Below are positions 17,442-27,619 of a DNA stretch of 64,000 nt, piece after piece. The DNA is from JABDMD01 sp965203475 (lineage in GTDB: Bacteria; Pseudomonadota; Gammaproteobacteria; UBA4575). The DNA lies in the NCBI GenBank assembly GCA_965203475.1, contig OZ241890.1, positions 2,046,001 through 2,110,000 on the forward strand. Direction: 5' to 3'. Positions within the stretch are counted from its first letter, which is position 1. Every line of letters starts with the position of its first letter. A model generated the notes under the pieces. The model was given only the letters and a program-made list of their open reading frames with translations, made no database searches and was not told the DNA's origin. Made by a program: the position numbers and the translations under genes.

Positions 17442-17978
17442 TTAACCGGTTAAGGTAGTTGAAAGCTTATTAATGCGTCCTCGAACAGAGCCGTCAATGA
17501 CTAAATCTCCAGCCCTTATAACAGCTCCACCAATTAATGTTTCATCTACACTGGATGTAAGCCGCACTTCTTTTCCAAGACGTTGTTTTAATGAAGCTGC
17601 AATTTTATTTAATTGTTCATCGCTTACTTCATCGGCAGAAATAACTTCTGCATCAATGGTTCCTTCGGCTTGTGCACGATAGTGCTCATACAGCGCCGCA
17701 ATTTCTGGCAACAAACTAATTCGATCATTTTCAGATAGTAGCTTGATAAAGTTTTGGCCTTTGTCATTTAATTTTTCTGCACATACGGAAATAAATAACT
17801 CTGCCGATTGCTTTTGTGACAAGGTAGGACTATCTAATAAGCTACGCATGGTGGGATCATGCGCAACTGCCGCTATGAATGACAACATATTCGTCCACTC
17901 TTCTTGCGACTCATTTGCTTGTGCAATCTCAAATGCTGCTCGTGCGTAGGGTCTGGCGGCTGTTGTAAGTTCTGACAT
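17442..17978 (-). CDS. atpH: ATP synthase F1 delta subunit
   Basis: 178 residues. It begins with the usual ARPYARAAFEIAQ and ends with the segment DLVIDGSVRGRINKLSTTL, both conserved in AtpH. Delta joins the top of F1 to the b-subunit stalk. The gene starts 13 bp after atpF. Confidence 0.97.
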   Translation of the reverse strand: MSELTTAARPYARAAFEIAQANESQEEWTNMLSFIAAVAHDPTMRSLLDSPTLSQKQSAELFISVCAEKLNDKGQNFIKLLSENDRISLLPEIAALYEHYRAQAEGTIDAEVISADEVSDEQLNKIAASLKQRLGKEVRLTSSVDETLIGGAVIRAGDLVIDGSVRGRINKLSTTLTG

Positions 17979-17991
17979 GGATTAGTACTAA

Positions 17992-18462
17992 TTAAATTTG
18001 AGCTGCCAAATCATCTAAAATTTCTTTATGCGAATTAGCATCAATTTCTTTTTTCAAAATGCGTTCAGCCCCTAAAACAGCAATGCCCGAAACTTGCGTT
18101 CGTAACTGTTCTTTGGCTCGGTTTACTTCTTTTTCAACCTCGGCATGGGCTGCTTCTTTTATTCGATTGCCTTCTTCAACAGCAGAAGACTTTGCATCCT
18201 CAACAATTTCACTGGCTCGTTTTTGAGCCTGTGACAAAATATCAGAAGCTTGCTGTTTTGCTTCCGCCATTTGTTTTTCGGCATTTTCTTGCGCAAGTTC
18301 TTGCTGCTTAAAGCCGCGTTCAGCCTCTGCAAGGCCGTCTGCGATTTTTTTCTTGCGTTCATCTAGGGCCGCCATCATTGGTGGCCATACAAATTTCATG
18401 CAAAACCAAACAAAAACAATAAATGCTATTGTTTGGCCAATAAGAGTGAGATTAATACTCAT
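17992..18462 (-). CDS. atpF: ATP synthase F0 b subunit
   Basis: 156 residues, same length as E. coli AtpF. One N-terminal membrane helix (LIGQTIAFIVFVWFCMKFVW) followed by WPPMMAALDERKKKIADGL and a long charged coiled coil forms the peripheral stator stalk. Genes atpE and atpH flank it. Confidence 0.98.
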   Translation of the reverse strand: MSINLTLIGQTIAFIVFVWFCMKFVWPPMMAALDERKKKIADGLAEAERGFKQQELAQENAEKQMAEAKQQASDILSQAQKRASEIVEDAKSSAVEEGNRIKEAAHAEVEKEVNRAKEQLRTQVSGIAVLGAERILKKEIDANSHKEILDDLAAQI

Positions 18463-18494
18463 ACTGAACCTTTGTTAAATAAAAATTGTTTGGT

Positions 18495-18740
18495 TTAACC
18501 AAATCCTGGCACTACAGCAAACAACACATACAAGCCAATTGCGATTGCAATTACAGGTAGTGCATCCACCAAACCCATTACAATAAAGAACTGGGTTCTT
18601 AACATGGGTATAAGTTCAGGTTGACGCGCAGCGCCTTCCAAAAAACGACCGCCCAATACACCGATACCTACCGCTGCTCCCGCAGCACCGATACCGAGCA
18701 TAAGTGCGCCTGCGATATATAAAAAAGCTTGTGCTTCCAT
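18495..18740 (-). CDS. atpE: ATP synthase F0 c subunit
   Basis: 81 residues forming a two-helix hairpin. The first helix has the Gly/Ala-rich GAAGAAVGIGVLGGRFLEGA, the polar loop is ARQPE, and the second helix contains the proton-binding Asp in FFIVMGLVDALPVIA. The ion-binding context looks like a proton-driven rather than a sodium-driven ring, since the Gln/Glu-x-x-x-Ser/Thr sodium pattern is absent. Confidence 0.98.
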   Translation of the reverse strand: MEAQAFLYIAGALMLGIGAAGAAVGIGVLGGRFLEGAARQPELIPMLRTQFFIVMGLVDALPVIAIAIGLYVLFAVVPGFG

Positions 18741-18780
18741 TTTATTCTCCTGTTATCAATTGCATGAAATAGTTCAGTTA

Positions 18781-19644
18781 TCAATGATGTTGATGTGCCA
18801 TGTCGAGATACACAATCGTCAACACCATAAAAATAAATGCTTGCAGTAAAATAATTAAAATATGAAATATGGCCCAACCTAACTGCAATAAACCGCCAAC
18901 GGTTCCCCAAATAATCCCGCCACTGTATAAGAGAGCGATCAATATAAATATCATCTCACCGGCATATAAATTTCCAAATAAACGCAATGCCAGAGATACC
19001 GGTTTAGAAATTAAAGAAATTCCTTCAAGTAACAAATTCGCAGGCATTCCCCACTTACCGAACGGTTGCAACGCGAGCTCGCCCAAGAATCCACCAACAC
19101 CTTTAATTTTCACGCTGTAGTAAAGCATTAATGCAAAAATTGCGAAGGCCATACCAAAGGTAATATTCGGATCTGTGGTTGGTACAACTTTGAAGTACAC
19201 ATGATGTGGATCCACGCCAAAAACGGAATGACCTATGATTCCGGCAAGATGTGGTAACCAATCTACTGGAACCAAATCCATAAGGTTCATTAAGAATACC
19301 CAAAAGAAAACCGTTAACGATAATGGAGCTACTAAATCATTTTTTGCACTAAAAGAACCGCGCACGTTGTCATTAACAAAATCTACTACCCACTCAACAA
19401 AATTTTGTAGACCCTGTGGAACGCCTGTTGTCATTTTTCTGGCAGCTCTATGAAAAACTAGTAGAAATCCAGCGCCTAATAAGATTGACCAAAGCATACT
19501 GTCTACATGGATGGCCCAAAAACCCATTTCCGTTGCTTCTTGTGCAGTGTGTGCAAAGCCCCAATGGCCATCAGGGTGCTTGCCAAAGGTCCAGTTCGTT
19601 AAGTGGTGCTGAATGTATTCAGAAGATGTTATTTCGCCGGCCAT
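18781..19644 (-). CDS. atpB: ATP synthase F0 a subunit
   Basis: 287 residues, several membrane helices. The essential Arg of the proton path is in SLALRLFGNLYAGEM, and the C-terminal helix LLQAFIFMVLTIVYLDMA is typical. Start ATG at 19644 sits directly beside the stop of atpI. AtpB works with the c ring to convert proton flow into rotation. Confidence 0.98.
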   Translation of the reverse strand: MAGEITSSEYIQHHLTNWTFGKHPDGHWGFAHTAQEATEMGFWAIHVDSMLWSILLGAGFLLVFHRAARKMTTGVPQGLQNFVEWVVDFVNDNVRGSFSAKNDLVAPLSLTVFFWVFLMNLMDLVPVDWLPHLAGIIGHSVFGVDPHHVYFKVVPTTDPNITFGMAFAIFALMLYYSVKIKGVGGFLGELALQPFGKWGMPANLLLEGISLISKPVSLALRLFGNLYAGEMIFILIALLYSGGIIWGTVGGLLQLGWAIFHILIILLQAFIFMVLTIVYLDMAHQHH

Positions 19645-20049
19645 TTAGTGTGTTTGCTTAATAATTCTATTACTTGAATTCGGTGTTACTAGTGGTACCA
19701 ACCACATACATGAGTGCACGATGAGGTAGGTAATGATTAATGCTAATGGATGAACGTCCTTATATTTTATAAATACAATTGCAAATAAAATAAATGCAAT
19801 TCCAAGCTTAATAAATTCTGCTAAATAAATAGTTCCTAGTAATAAATGAGGCTGCGCTGTCCTATGTTTTGTAAATACCTGTCGAGCAAAATATACATTA
19901 GGCAATGCACAGATTAGCCCACCTAAAAATGCAGACACCGCCCAATCTTTTCTAATTACAAATAAAATTCCCGCTATTAAAAATGTAATCAGCCACTGCG
20001 CAATAAGCATGCGATTAATTTGCGATGGGATAGTAAGTTTTTGAACCAA
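19645..20049 (-). CDS. atpI: ATP synthase accessory protein I
   Basis: 134 residues with four hydrophobic helices, starting MVQKLTIPSQINRML. AtpI assists assembly of the c ring and is usually first in the atp operon, as here. On the minus strand upstream, TTGTCA followed about 18 bases later by CAATAA is a possible promoter for the whole operon, near 20100-20140. Sequence conservation is low in this family, so the call depends partly on position. Confidence 0.9.
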   Translation of the reverse strand: MVQKLTIPSQINRMLIAQWLITFLIAGILFVIRKDWAVSAFLGGLICALPNVYFARQVFTKHRTAQPHLLLGTIYLAEFIKLGIAFILFAIVFIKYKDVHPLALIITYLIVHSCMWLVPLVTPNSSNRIIKQTH

Positions 20050-20237
20050 TTTATTTAGTCGAATCCAGCTGGTTCAATCCATCAAGATTACTACACATTT
20101 GTTGTTTTTATTATTGCTTTAACTCTTGAGTGCCTGACAAAATTATCAGCTTAAACAGAGGCAGAGAGTATAGGATTTAGTCTCTAAAATCTCAATAGAA
20201 TAGTGTTTGTGTTTACCGGTATAAACCTGACAAATAG

Positions 20238-21113
20238 CTATTCTGGTTTAGGTAATATTTTATCTACAATTCCCTCAAACTCATCAAGGTTGGAATAGCG
20301 AATTTGTAATCGGCCCGCGCCTTTTTGGTTGTGCTGAATGAACACAGCTGAGCCTAAATGGGTAGAAAGTATTTGTTGTAAACGCAAAATATCAGGATCT
20401 TGATTGGCGGATGATGGCTTGGATTTAGCAGGTTTTTGTTGCAGCTGTTTCACCAAACCTTCTGCCTCTCGTACGGAAAGTTGTCGTTGCACGATGGTAT
20501 TGGCGGTTTGTTGCTGTTGGTTGTCCGGTAAGGCTAACAAAGCACGGGCATGCCCCATTTCCAACTGCCCTTGATTGAGCATTTGTTTCACTGGTTCGGC
20601 CAATGCCAACAAACGCAAACTATTGCTCACCGCAGCACGCGAACGCCCTACCACTTCGCCTACCTCTTGGTGGGTAAGTCCGAACTCTTCAATTAAATTT
20701 GTAAAGGCTTGTGCCTCTTCTAATGGACTTAATTCTTCACGTTGTAAGTTTTCAATCAGTGCAATGGCGGCGGCTTCTTGGTCGCTTACGGTTTTGATTA
20801 CGGCTGGAATTTCGTGTAAGCCTGCTTGTTGCGCTGCTCTCCAGCGTCGCTCTCCGGCAATTAATTGATAATCCTCGGCTACCTTGCGCACAACGATTGG
20901 TTGGACTACGCCTTGCTTGCGTATCGATTCTGCCAATGATTCCAAGGCCTCTGGTTTCATGGTTTGTCGAGGCTGGTAAGGGCTTTGATGAATTAAGTCG
21001 ATGGGTAAATGTTGTAGGGATTTGCTTGTGTTGGTAGCCACAACTTCCGTTTCGGTGGCACTTAACAAAACATCTACACCGAGAATACCTAATCCACGTT
21101 TTTTAGTTGACAT
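20238..21113 (-). CDS. parB: Chromosome-partitioning protein ParB
   Basis: 291 residues. The N-terminal CTPase/ParB box (YQPRQTM, LIAGERRWRAAQ, ALIENLQREELSPLEEAQAF) and the central helix-turn-helix (LTHQEVGEVVGRSRAAVSN) are complete, with a C-terminal dimerisation segment. It binds parS sites and spreads along DNA; two good parS candidates lie in recF (31662 and 32280). It follows parA by 21 bp. Confidence 0.98.
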   Translation of the reverse strand: MSTKKRGLGILGVDVLLSATETEVVATNTSKSLQHLPIDLIHQSPYQPRQTMKPEALESLAESIRKQGVVQPIVVRKVAEDYQLIAGERRWRAAQQAGLHEIPAVIKTVSDQEAAAIALIENLQREELSPLEEAQAFTNLIEEFGLTHQEVGEVVGRSRAAVSNSLRLLALAEPVKQMLNQGQLEMGHARALLALPDNQQQQTANTIVQRQLSVREAEGLVKQLQQKPAKSKPSSANQDPDILRLQQILSTHLGSAVFIQHNQKGAGRLQIRYSNLDEFEGIVDKILPKPE

Positions 21114-21134
21114 ATCTCTACTACGTTTACTTCG

Positions 21135-21926
21135 TTATTGCATGGTTTGTGCCGCACTGGGAGTTTCATTGCGCCGCAGCATTTCGCCGGCCAAGGCTAA
21201 ATATGCCAAGGCACCGCGGGATCGCTTATCGTATAACAATACCGGTAATCCATGGCTTGGGGCTTCAGCCAAAGTTACATTGCGGGGAATGATCGTGCGA
21301 TAAACACTATCTCCAAAATGTGAGGTCAGCTGCGCTGAAACATCGTTCGCCAAATTATTGCGTGGATCAAACATGGTGCGCAGCAAGCCTTCGATTTTTA
21401 ATTCTGGATTGGCAGACATGCGAATTCGTTCTATCGTTTGTGTGAGCGCAGATAAACCTTCTAATGCATAGTATTCGCACTGTGTGGGAATAATTACACT
21501 ATCCGCAGCCACCAGCCCGTTTACCGTCAGCATGTTTAAAGAAGGTGGGCAATCTATAAATATATAGTCATACAGCTGATTTACTTCTTGCAACGCCTTG
21601 CGCAATTTAAATTCACGCCCCTGCATGTCTAACAAATTTACTTCGGCTACTGTTAGTTGCTCATTGCCCGGTAATAAATCAAATCCACCCTTACTGCCGT
21701 ATACGATGCATTCGCTGACTTGTGCTTGGCCCAATAAAATTTTTGCTGTGGTATTTTCTACCGTGCGTTTATCCACTCCAGAACCCATAGTGGCATTACC
21801 TTGTGGATCTAAATCAACCAATAAAACATTTCTTTTGGTGGCCGCCATCGAGGCCGCAATGTTTACACTGGTGGTCGTTTTACCAACTCCACCTTTTTGA
21901 TTGGTTATAGAGATCGTTTTCGCCAT
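21135..21926 (-). CDS. parA: Chromosome-partitioning ATPase ParA (Soj)
   Basis: 263 residues. The deviant Walker A is NQKGGVGKTTTSVN, followed by VDLDPQGNATMGSG and FIDCPPSLNMLTVN. ParA forms DNA-bound dimers that pull ParB-parS complexes during origin segregation. It belongs to the conserved mnmG-rsmG-parA-parB block next to oriC. Confidence 0.98.
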   Translation of the reverse strand: MAKTISITNQKGGVGKTTTSVNIAASMAATKRNVLLVDLDPQGNATMGSGVDKRTVENTTAKILLGQAQVSECIVYGSKGGFDLLPGNEQLTVAEVNLLDMQGREFKLRKALQEVNQLYDYIFIDCPPSLNMLTVNGLVAADSVIIPTQCEYYALEGLSALTQTIERIRMSANPELKIEGLLRTMFDPRNNLANDVSAQLTSHFGDSVYRTIIPRNVTLAEAPSHGLPVLLYDKRSRGALAYLALAGEMLRRNETPSAAQTMQ

Positions 21927-21949
21927 ATTTTAACTTAATTCTGATGTCA

Positions 21950-22567
21950 TCAATTTTGTTTATCTACCAAGGCAAGATGACGACTGCTTTGCAAGCCCGG
22001 AATTTCAACAGTTTTCATTTCAGCTAAAATGTAACCAGCAGGTAAATTCGAAAGTTCCGATTCTTTGCCCAGCATTATAATGATACGCCCAGAAGATAGC
22101 AGATGGTTACAAGTCTGAATAATTTTTTCTCTATGCATAGTGGCACGACTGATTACACAATCGAACAATGGCTCAGGCATGTAGTTTTCTATTCTTTCAT
22201 GTACCACCTGGACATTTTTTAAGCCAAGCTCAATAGCAGTTTGTTGTATAAATACAGTTTTTTTCACATGAGCGTCCAGTAATACAAACTGTTTATCTTC
22301 GCTACACACGGCCAAGGGGATGCCTGGCAAACCGGCACCACTACCAACATCGATAACTCGATTACCATGGATATGTTGTAATACGGTAAGACTATCTAAA
22401 ATGTGTTTTTGGATGATTAATTCGGTTTCAACAATGGTTGTGAGATTAAACTTTTCGTTCCACTTTTGAAGCAAATCGATAAATTTTGCTAGTTGTATTA
22501 GTTGTTTTTCTTGAACTTGAATACCAAGTTGTTCTACACCGCTTTGTAATAGCTGTGTTGAATTCAT
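21950..22567 (-). CDS. rsmG: 16S rRNA (guanine-527-N7) methyltransferase
   Basis: 205 residues. The SAM-binding motif VIDVGSGAGLPGIPLA and the preceding KWNEKFNLTTI segment are diagnostic of RsmG (GidB), which methylates G527 of 16S rRNA. It starts 16 bp after mnmG and precedes parA, the usual order. Confidence 0.98.
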   Translation of the reverse strand: MNSTQLLQSGVEQLGIQVQEKQLIQLAKFIDLLQKWNEKFNLTTIVETELIIQKHILDSLTVLQHIHGNRVIDVGSGAGLPGIPLAVCSEDKQFVLLDAHVKKTVFIQQTAIELGLKNVQVVHERIENYMPEPLFDCVISRATMHREKIIQTCNHLLSSGRIIIMLGKESELSNLPAGYILAEMKTVEIPGLQSSRHLALVDKQN

Positions 22568-22583
22568 TTTGAAATTTTAAAGA

Positions 22584-24494
22584 TTAAGCACTTTGCTTAA
22601 TGGAAGAATCTGTTTCTTTACGCTGAGCCGTTTTTAAATAGACTAACAATAATGAAATTGCTGATGGTGTAATGCCAGATATTCTAGACGCTTGGCCTAT
22701 GGTTTGTGGCTGAATTTCGGATAATTTTTGTTTTGCTTCATTCGATAAACCAGAAATTGATGCATAGTTGATATCCTTTGGAAGTTTTACATTTTCTTGT
22801 TGCGCTAAACGTTCCACTTGTTTTTGTTGACGTTGTATATAACCCGCGTATTTGGCTTGTATCTCGATTTGTTCACTCACATCATTTGGAATTTTTTCAA
22901 GACTTAAATTGGTGATGTTTTTAATTGTTTGCAAATTAATTTCAGGTCTTCGCAATAGATCATACACACTGTATTCGTGCTTTAGTTGCGCACCTAACAC
23001 TTGTTTGCAAACATCATCCTCGATCTTGTCGGGTTGAATAAATGTGTCTTTAAACGTTTGAGAATATTTTTCAACTAATTCACGTTTTTGTGTAAATACT
23101 TTCCATTGAACATCGGATAAACAACCAAGTTCATGGGCTGCTTCACTTAAACGCAGATCTGCATTGTCCTGGCGAAGCATCAGTCTAAATTCAGCCCGGC
23201 TAGTAAACATACGGTAAGGCTCAAGCGTACCCCGGGTAACCAAATCGTCGATCATAACGCCTATGTATGCCTCGTCGCGACGTGGGACCCAAGCTGGTTT
23301 TTCCTGAATACGGCATGCTGCATTGATGCCTGCTACTAACCCTTGGGCGGCGGCTTCTTCATAGCCGGTGGTGCCATTAATTTGCCCAGCAAAAAATAGT
23401 CCCTCAATGTTTTTGGTCTCCAAACTGGGATGTAAATCTCTTGGATCAAAAAAATCATACTCAATAGCATAACCGGGCCGAGTAATGTGGGCATGTTTAA
23501 ATCCGTTAATGGAATGTACAAATTTTTGCTGTATTTCATACGGCAAACTGGTGGAAATTCCGTTTGGATACACTTCGTGTGTATGTAACCCCTCAGGCTC
23601 AATGAACACTTGATGCTGATCGCGCTCTGCAAAACGCGTAACTTTATCTTCTATGGATGGACAATAACGCGGGCCCGTACTATCAATATTACCGTTATAC
23701 ATCGGTGATTGATGCAAATGTTCCGCGATAATTTCATGTGTCGTTTGGTTGGTATAGGTGATATGACAATTTACTTGCTCAGGATGTAAATCTGCACAGC
23801 CCATGAATGAAAATACTGGGGTGGGGGTATCCCCTGCTTGAGTTTCGGTTTGAGTATAATCAATGCTGCGCCCATCAATACGCGGCGGCGTTCCGGTTTT
23901 TAATCTTCCGACTCGAAACGGCATTTCGCGTAAGCGTTGCGCCAACGTAATGGCGGGAGGATCTCCTGCGCGACCGGCAGCGTAGTTAACATCACCAACA
24001 TGGATTTTCCCACCTAAAAATGTGCCCGTGGTTAGAATCACAGCGGGTGCAAAAAACTGTAATCCGCTTTGTGTCTGCACACCGCTAATTTTTTCATTCT
24101 GAACGATTAAATCATCAACGGCTTGTTGAAATAGTTGTAAGTTTTCTTGATTTTCAATCCGTGCTCGAATTGCAGACTTATATAAGGTGCGATCAGCCTG
24201 GGCACGCGTCGCGCGCACAGCCGGTCCTTTGCGTGCGTTTAACATTCGAAACTGAATTCCACCATGATCGGCCGCTAATGCCATAGCTCCACCCATCGCA
24301 TCAATTTCTTTTACTAAATGACTCTTACCAATGCCACCAATGGCAGGATTGCAACTCATCTGACCAATGGTTTCGATATTGTGTGTAATGAGTAAGGTAT
24401 TACAGCCCATGCGTGCGGCCGCCAAAGCGGCTTCGGTGCCGGCATGGCCGCCGCCAATTACGATGACTGCATAATGTTTTGCTGTTACTGACAT
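22584..24494 (-). CDS. mnmG: tRNA uridine-34 carboxymethylaminomethyl synthesis protein MnmG
   Basis: 636 residues. The FAD-binding motif VIGGGHAGTEAALAAARMG is at the N-terminus; CNPAIGGIGKSHLVKEIDA and GTPPRIDGRS are family signatures. MnmG works with MnmE to modify the wobble uridine of several tRNAs. mnmE lies upstream with a 58-bp gap. Confidence 0.98.
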   Translation of the reverse strand: MSVTAKHYAVIVIGGGHAGTEAALAAARMGCNTLLITHNIETIGQMSCNPAIGGIGKSHLVKEIDAMGGAMALAADHGGIQFRMLNARKGPAVRATRAQADRTLYKSAIRARIENQENLQLFQQAVDDLIVQNEKISGVQTQSGLQFFAPAVILTTGTFLGGKIHVGDVNYAAGRAGDPPAITLAQRLREMPFRVGRLKTGTPPRIDGRSIDYTQTETQAGDTPTPVFSFMGCADLHPEQVNCHITYTNQTTHEIIAEHLHQSPMYNGNIDSTGPRYCPSIEDKVTRFAERDQHQVFIEPEGLHTHEVYPNGISTSLPYEIQQKFVHSINGFKHAHITRPGYAIEYDFFDPRDLHPSLETKNIEGLFFAGQINGTTGYEEAAAQGLVAGINAACRIQEKPAWVPRRDEAYIGVMIDDLVTRGTLEPYRMFTSRAEFRLMLRQDNADLRLSEAAHELGCLSDVQWKVFTQKRELVEKYSQTFKDTFIQPDKIEDDVCKQVLGAQLKHEYSVYDLLRRPEINLQTIKNITNLSLEKIPNDVSEQIEIQAKYAGYIQRQQKQVERLAQQENVKLPKDINYASISGLSNEAKQKLSEIQPQTIGQASRISGITPSAISLLLVYLKTAQRKETDSSIKQSA

Positions 24495-24552
24495 AGAAAA
24501 ATTGTATCAATTTTGTACGCCTGGTGTACAAATGTCGGAAGGGCTAAGTAGT

Positions 24553-25899
24553 TTACTTGCCTATACAAAACTCACTGAATATTTTTCCTAACAAATCATC
24601 CGCGCTAAACTCGCCTGTTATTTCGGCCAAAGCCTGTTGGGCAGAGCGTAGATGTTCAGCTAATAATTCTAGTTCAACATTTTCATTAATACACCGTTTA
24701 GCTTCCGATAAATGTGTAAGGGTTTGCTGCAAAGCGACGATATGCCTTTGTCGCGCCGAAAACGGGGTTTCATTTTGTTGGTGTGTGTTCAAACGGGTAT
24801 TTAATAGATGTACTAGTTCTGTCAGTCCCTCCCCGGTCTTTACTGAAAGATACACATGATTATTTTCGGCTTTTGCAACAGTGCGGCTTAAATCGATTTT
24901 GTTATTTAAATATATAATTTTTGCAGCATCAATTTCTTGCTTAATAAAACTTGGAAGTTCTATTGTTGAGTCTGAGTCTTCTTGCATCCAAAGAATTAGG
25001 TCAGCCTGTGTTAACACCTGTTGCGCGCGTTGGATACCCTCTTGTTCAACAATGTCTTGGGTATCACGCAGCCCTGCAGTATCGATCAAACGAATCGGCG
25101 CTCCATCTAAATGAATATCTGCACCAAGAGGGTCGCGTGTAGTACCCGGAATTTCGGTAACGATAGCCGTTTCATTTTGTGTAAGAGCATTTAGTAAGCT
25201 TGATTTACCCGCATTCGGCTTTCCTGCAATCGCAATGGTAGCTCCGATTTGTAAGCGCTCCCCTTGTTTTGCCTGCACTAATAAGTTTTGTAAATTGGTT
25301 TCTAATGCTTCTAGTTTGGCTTGTATTTGCAGAATATTCTTTGGATCAATTTCTTCTTCAGGAAAATCTAAATGTGCTTCTGCGTGTGTGCGAAGCTGAA
25401 TAAGTTTAGAATGAATATTTTCGATATGAGATGAAAATGTGCCTTGTAAGGATCGCGTTGCACTGCGTAGTGCTTGTTCTGAGGTGCTATTGATAACATC
25501 AGCAACGGCTTCAGCTTGCATTAGATCAATTTTATCGTTTAAAAACGCACGCAAAGTGAATTCGCCAGGTTCTGCAAGTCTGGCGCCATGCGTACATAAG
25601 GTTTTAAGAATTAAGTCTGTAATGACAGGATTGCCATGGCAATAAAACTCGGCCATGTCTTCGCCTGTATAGGAGGCTGGGGATTGATATAAAATCACCA
25701 CACCACGATCGATCAGTTCACCGCTATCATCTTTTAGTTTGCAATAACTTGCTTGCCGTGGCATTAGTGTTTGTTGCGTGATTTTTTTAACAATCTGTTC
25801 ACAATCCTTGCCGGATAAACGAACAATTGCCAATGCACTACGCCCGGGCGGGGTGGCGACCGCACAAATTGCAGCTAGTTGAGAAATTTTATTGGGCAT
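24553..25899 (-). CDS. mnmE: tRNA modification GTPase MnmE
   Basis: 448 residues. It has an N-terminal tetrahydrofolate-binding domain (AICAVATPPGRSALAIVRLSG), a helical domain interrupted by a G domain with G1 GKPNAGKSSLLN and G2/G3 PGTTRD and DTAGLRD, and the C-terminal FCIGK with its catalytic cysteine. It forms the MnmEG complex with the product of the next gene. Confidence 0.98.
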   Translation of the reverse strand: MPNKISQLAAICAVATPPGRSALAIVRLSGKDCEQIVKKITQQTLMPRQASYCKLKDDSGELIDRGVVILYQSPASYTGEDMAEFYCHGNPVITDLILKTLCTHGARLAEPGEFTLRAFLNDKIDLMQAEAVADVINSTSEQALRSATRSLQGTFSSHIENIHSKLIQLRTHAEAHLDFPEEEIDPKNILQIQAKLEALETNLQNLLVQAKQGERLQIGATIAIAGKPNAGKSSLLNALTQNETAIVTEIPGTTRDPLGADIHLDGAPIRLIDTAGLRDTQDIVEQEGIQRAQQVLTQADLILWMQEDSDSTIELPSFIKQEIDAAKIIYLNNKIDLSRTVAKAENNHVYLSVKTGEGLTELVHLLNTRLNTHQQNETPFSARQRHIVALQQTLTHLSEAKRCINENVELELLAEHLRSAQQALAEITGEFSADDLLGKIFSEFCIGK

Positions 25900-25933
25900 G
25901 TAGTCGCCCTATTAGCTTGTTACGTACAGGTAC

Positions 25934-27619
25934 CTAATAATCCGCTTTTTCAATCTGTCTGGTGATTACGTACTGCTGCGCGATAGAAAGAATATTATTT
26001 ACCAGCCAATATAACACGAGGCCCGCCGGGAAAAAGGCCATAAAAATTGTCATCATTATGGGCATCATGGCAAATATTTTCGCTTGCATAGGATCAGGGG
26101 GGGCAGGATTGAGTTTAAATTGCACATACATGCTAATGCCCATTAACAAAGGTAAAACAAAAATTGGGTCGCGCACGGATAAATCTTGAATCCATAACAT
26201 AAAAGGTGCTTGGCGTAATTCCACACTTTCTATCAACACCCAATACAAGGCTAGAAATACTGGCATTTGAATCAGTATCGGCAAACAGCCTTTTGCAGGA
26301 TTCACTTTTTCTTTTTTATATAACTCCCAAGTGGCTTGCCCTAATTTTTGTTTGTCATCCCCATAACGTTCTTGTAATGCTTTAATTCGCGGTTGAAGTT
26401 TTCGCATACGCGCCATCGACTTATAACTGGTTTCTGACAACTTATAAAAAATAAGTTTGACCACTACGGTTACTAAAATGATGGCAACCCCCCAATTGCC
26501 TACCAGTTTATGAAACCATTCCAGCAGCCAAAACAATGGCTTTGATAAAATGGAAAACATTCCGTAATCAACACTTAAGTCCAAGCCTTTGGCAAGTTCT
26601 TCCATACGATGCTGCAGCTTTGGCCCGGCAAATAATCTTCGCGAAAATTCTTCTCTTGTGTTTGGTTGTATTGCTTTAGCTGAGGACAGCATGCCGATTA
26701 GATATTGTTCTTCATTACTTGATTTAACTTTTTTACTGAAAAAATAATTTTCTTCCTCTTCATTGTCAGGCACCCAGGAAGAAACAAAATAATGTTGCAA
26801 TATCGCAATCCAGCCGCCACTCACTTTCATGCTTAATGGTTCATCATCAATATCATCAAATGAGTGTTTATGATAAGTGCCATCAAAATAGGCAGTCCCC
26901 GTATAGGTAGGTAGGCGTAACCAACTTCTGTTTTCTGCTATGGAGCTGTGACGCAATTGTTGATACTGGCGACCTACCCAGGTTTCCGTACTTTGATTGT
27001 GTACTCGGTGTTTAACATCAAACACAAATTCACCGCGATAAAAGGTGAAAATCTTTTCTACACGAATATTGTTATCGCCTTGCCATAATAGTTTTACTTC
27101 AAGCTGGTCCTGTCCATCATGTAATACATATTCGGTTTTTACCGTTTGGTAAATATCATGATGTGTAGGAGCAATTTTTGCAGTGGTTACAACACCGTTG
27201 ACTTTGTCGTGTCGCAAACCGGACTGTGCAATATAAGTTTTAGCATCGCTTTGCAGTAAGCGGAAAGCTTGTTCTTTATTTTTTAGAGATACTGGATAGG
27301 TAGGTAGATCTACCTGCCGAATATCGCCGCCCCGAGTATCAATGATGACGTCTAAGACATCGGTGCGAACATGGATACGTTTACTTTTTTCGTTAACGGC
27401 ACGTGGTTTGTTTGTTTGATTGTTGTTACTGGTCGTTTTGCTATCTAGAACTTCAGGTACATCTTCGTTGTTTTCTTGGGGTATGTCGGTCTGTTCCTGT
27501 GCTATCAATTCTTCTTGTTGTGCTACAGGCTGTGGTGCTTGTTCTTGTTGCCAAGTAAGCCAGATTAAATATAAAACAAAAGCTAATGCTATATACAAAA
27601 AGAAACGCGAATTATCCAC
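25934..27619 (-). CDS. yidC: Membrane protein insertase YidC
   Basis: 561 residues from GTG 27619, chosen because the family begins (M)DNSRFFLYIALAFVLYLI. An upstream in-frame ATG at 27670 would add 17 residues encoded inside yidD and is unlikely. The periplasmic beta-sandwich domain (about 60-330) precedes five membrane helices with the conserved CLPILIQMPVFLALYWVL segment. YidC inserts and folds inner-membrane proteins, including the c subunit of ATP synthase. It overlaps the end of yidD by 8 bp. Confidence 0.96.
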   Translation of the reverse strand: MDNSRFFLYIALAFVLYLIWLTWQQEQAPQPVAQQEELIAQEQTDIPQENNEDVPEVLDSKTTSNNNQTNKPRAVNEKSKRIHVRTDVLDVIIDTRGGDIRQVDLPTYPVSLKNKEQAFRLLQSDAKTYIAQSGLRHDKVNGVVTTAKIAPTHHDIYQTVKTEYVLHDGQDQLEVKLLWQGDNNIRVEKIFTFYRGEFVFDVKHRVHNQSTETWVGRQYQQLRHSSIAENRSWLRLPTYTGTAYFDGTYHKHSFDDIDDEPLSMKVSGGWIAILQHYFVSSWVPDNEEEENYFFSKKVKSSNEEQYLIGMLSSAKAIQPNTREEFSRRLFAGPKLQHRMEELAKGLDLSVDYGMFSILSKPLFWLLEWFHKLVGNWGVAIILVTVVVKLIFYKLSETSYKSMARMRKLQPRIKALQERYGDDKQKLGQATWELYKKEKVNPAKGCLPILIQMPVFLALYWVLIESVELRQAPFMLWIQDLSVRDPIFVLPLLMGISMYVQFKLNPAPPDPMQAKIFAMMPIMMTIFMAFFPAGLVLYWLVNNILSIAQQYVITRQIEKADY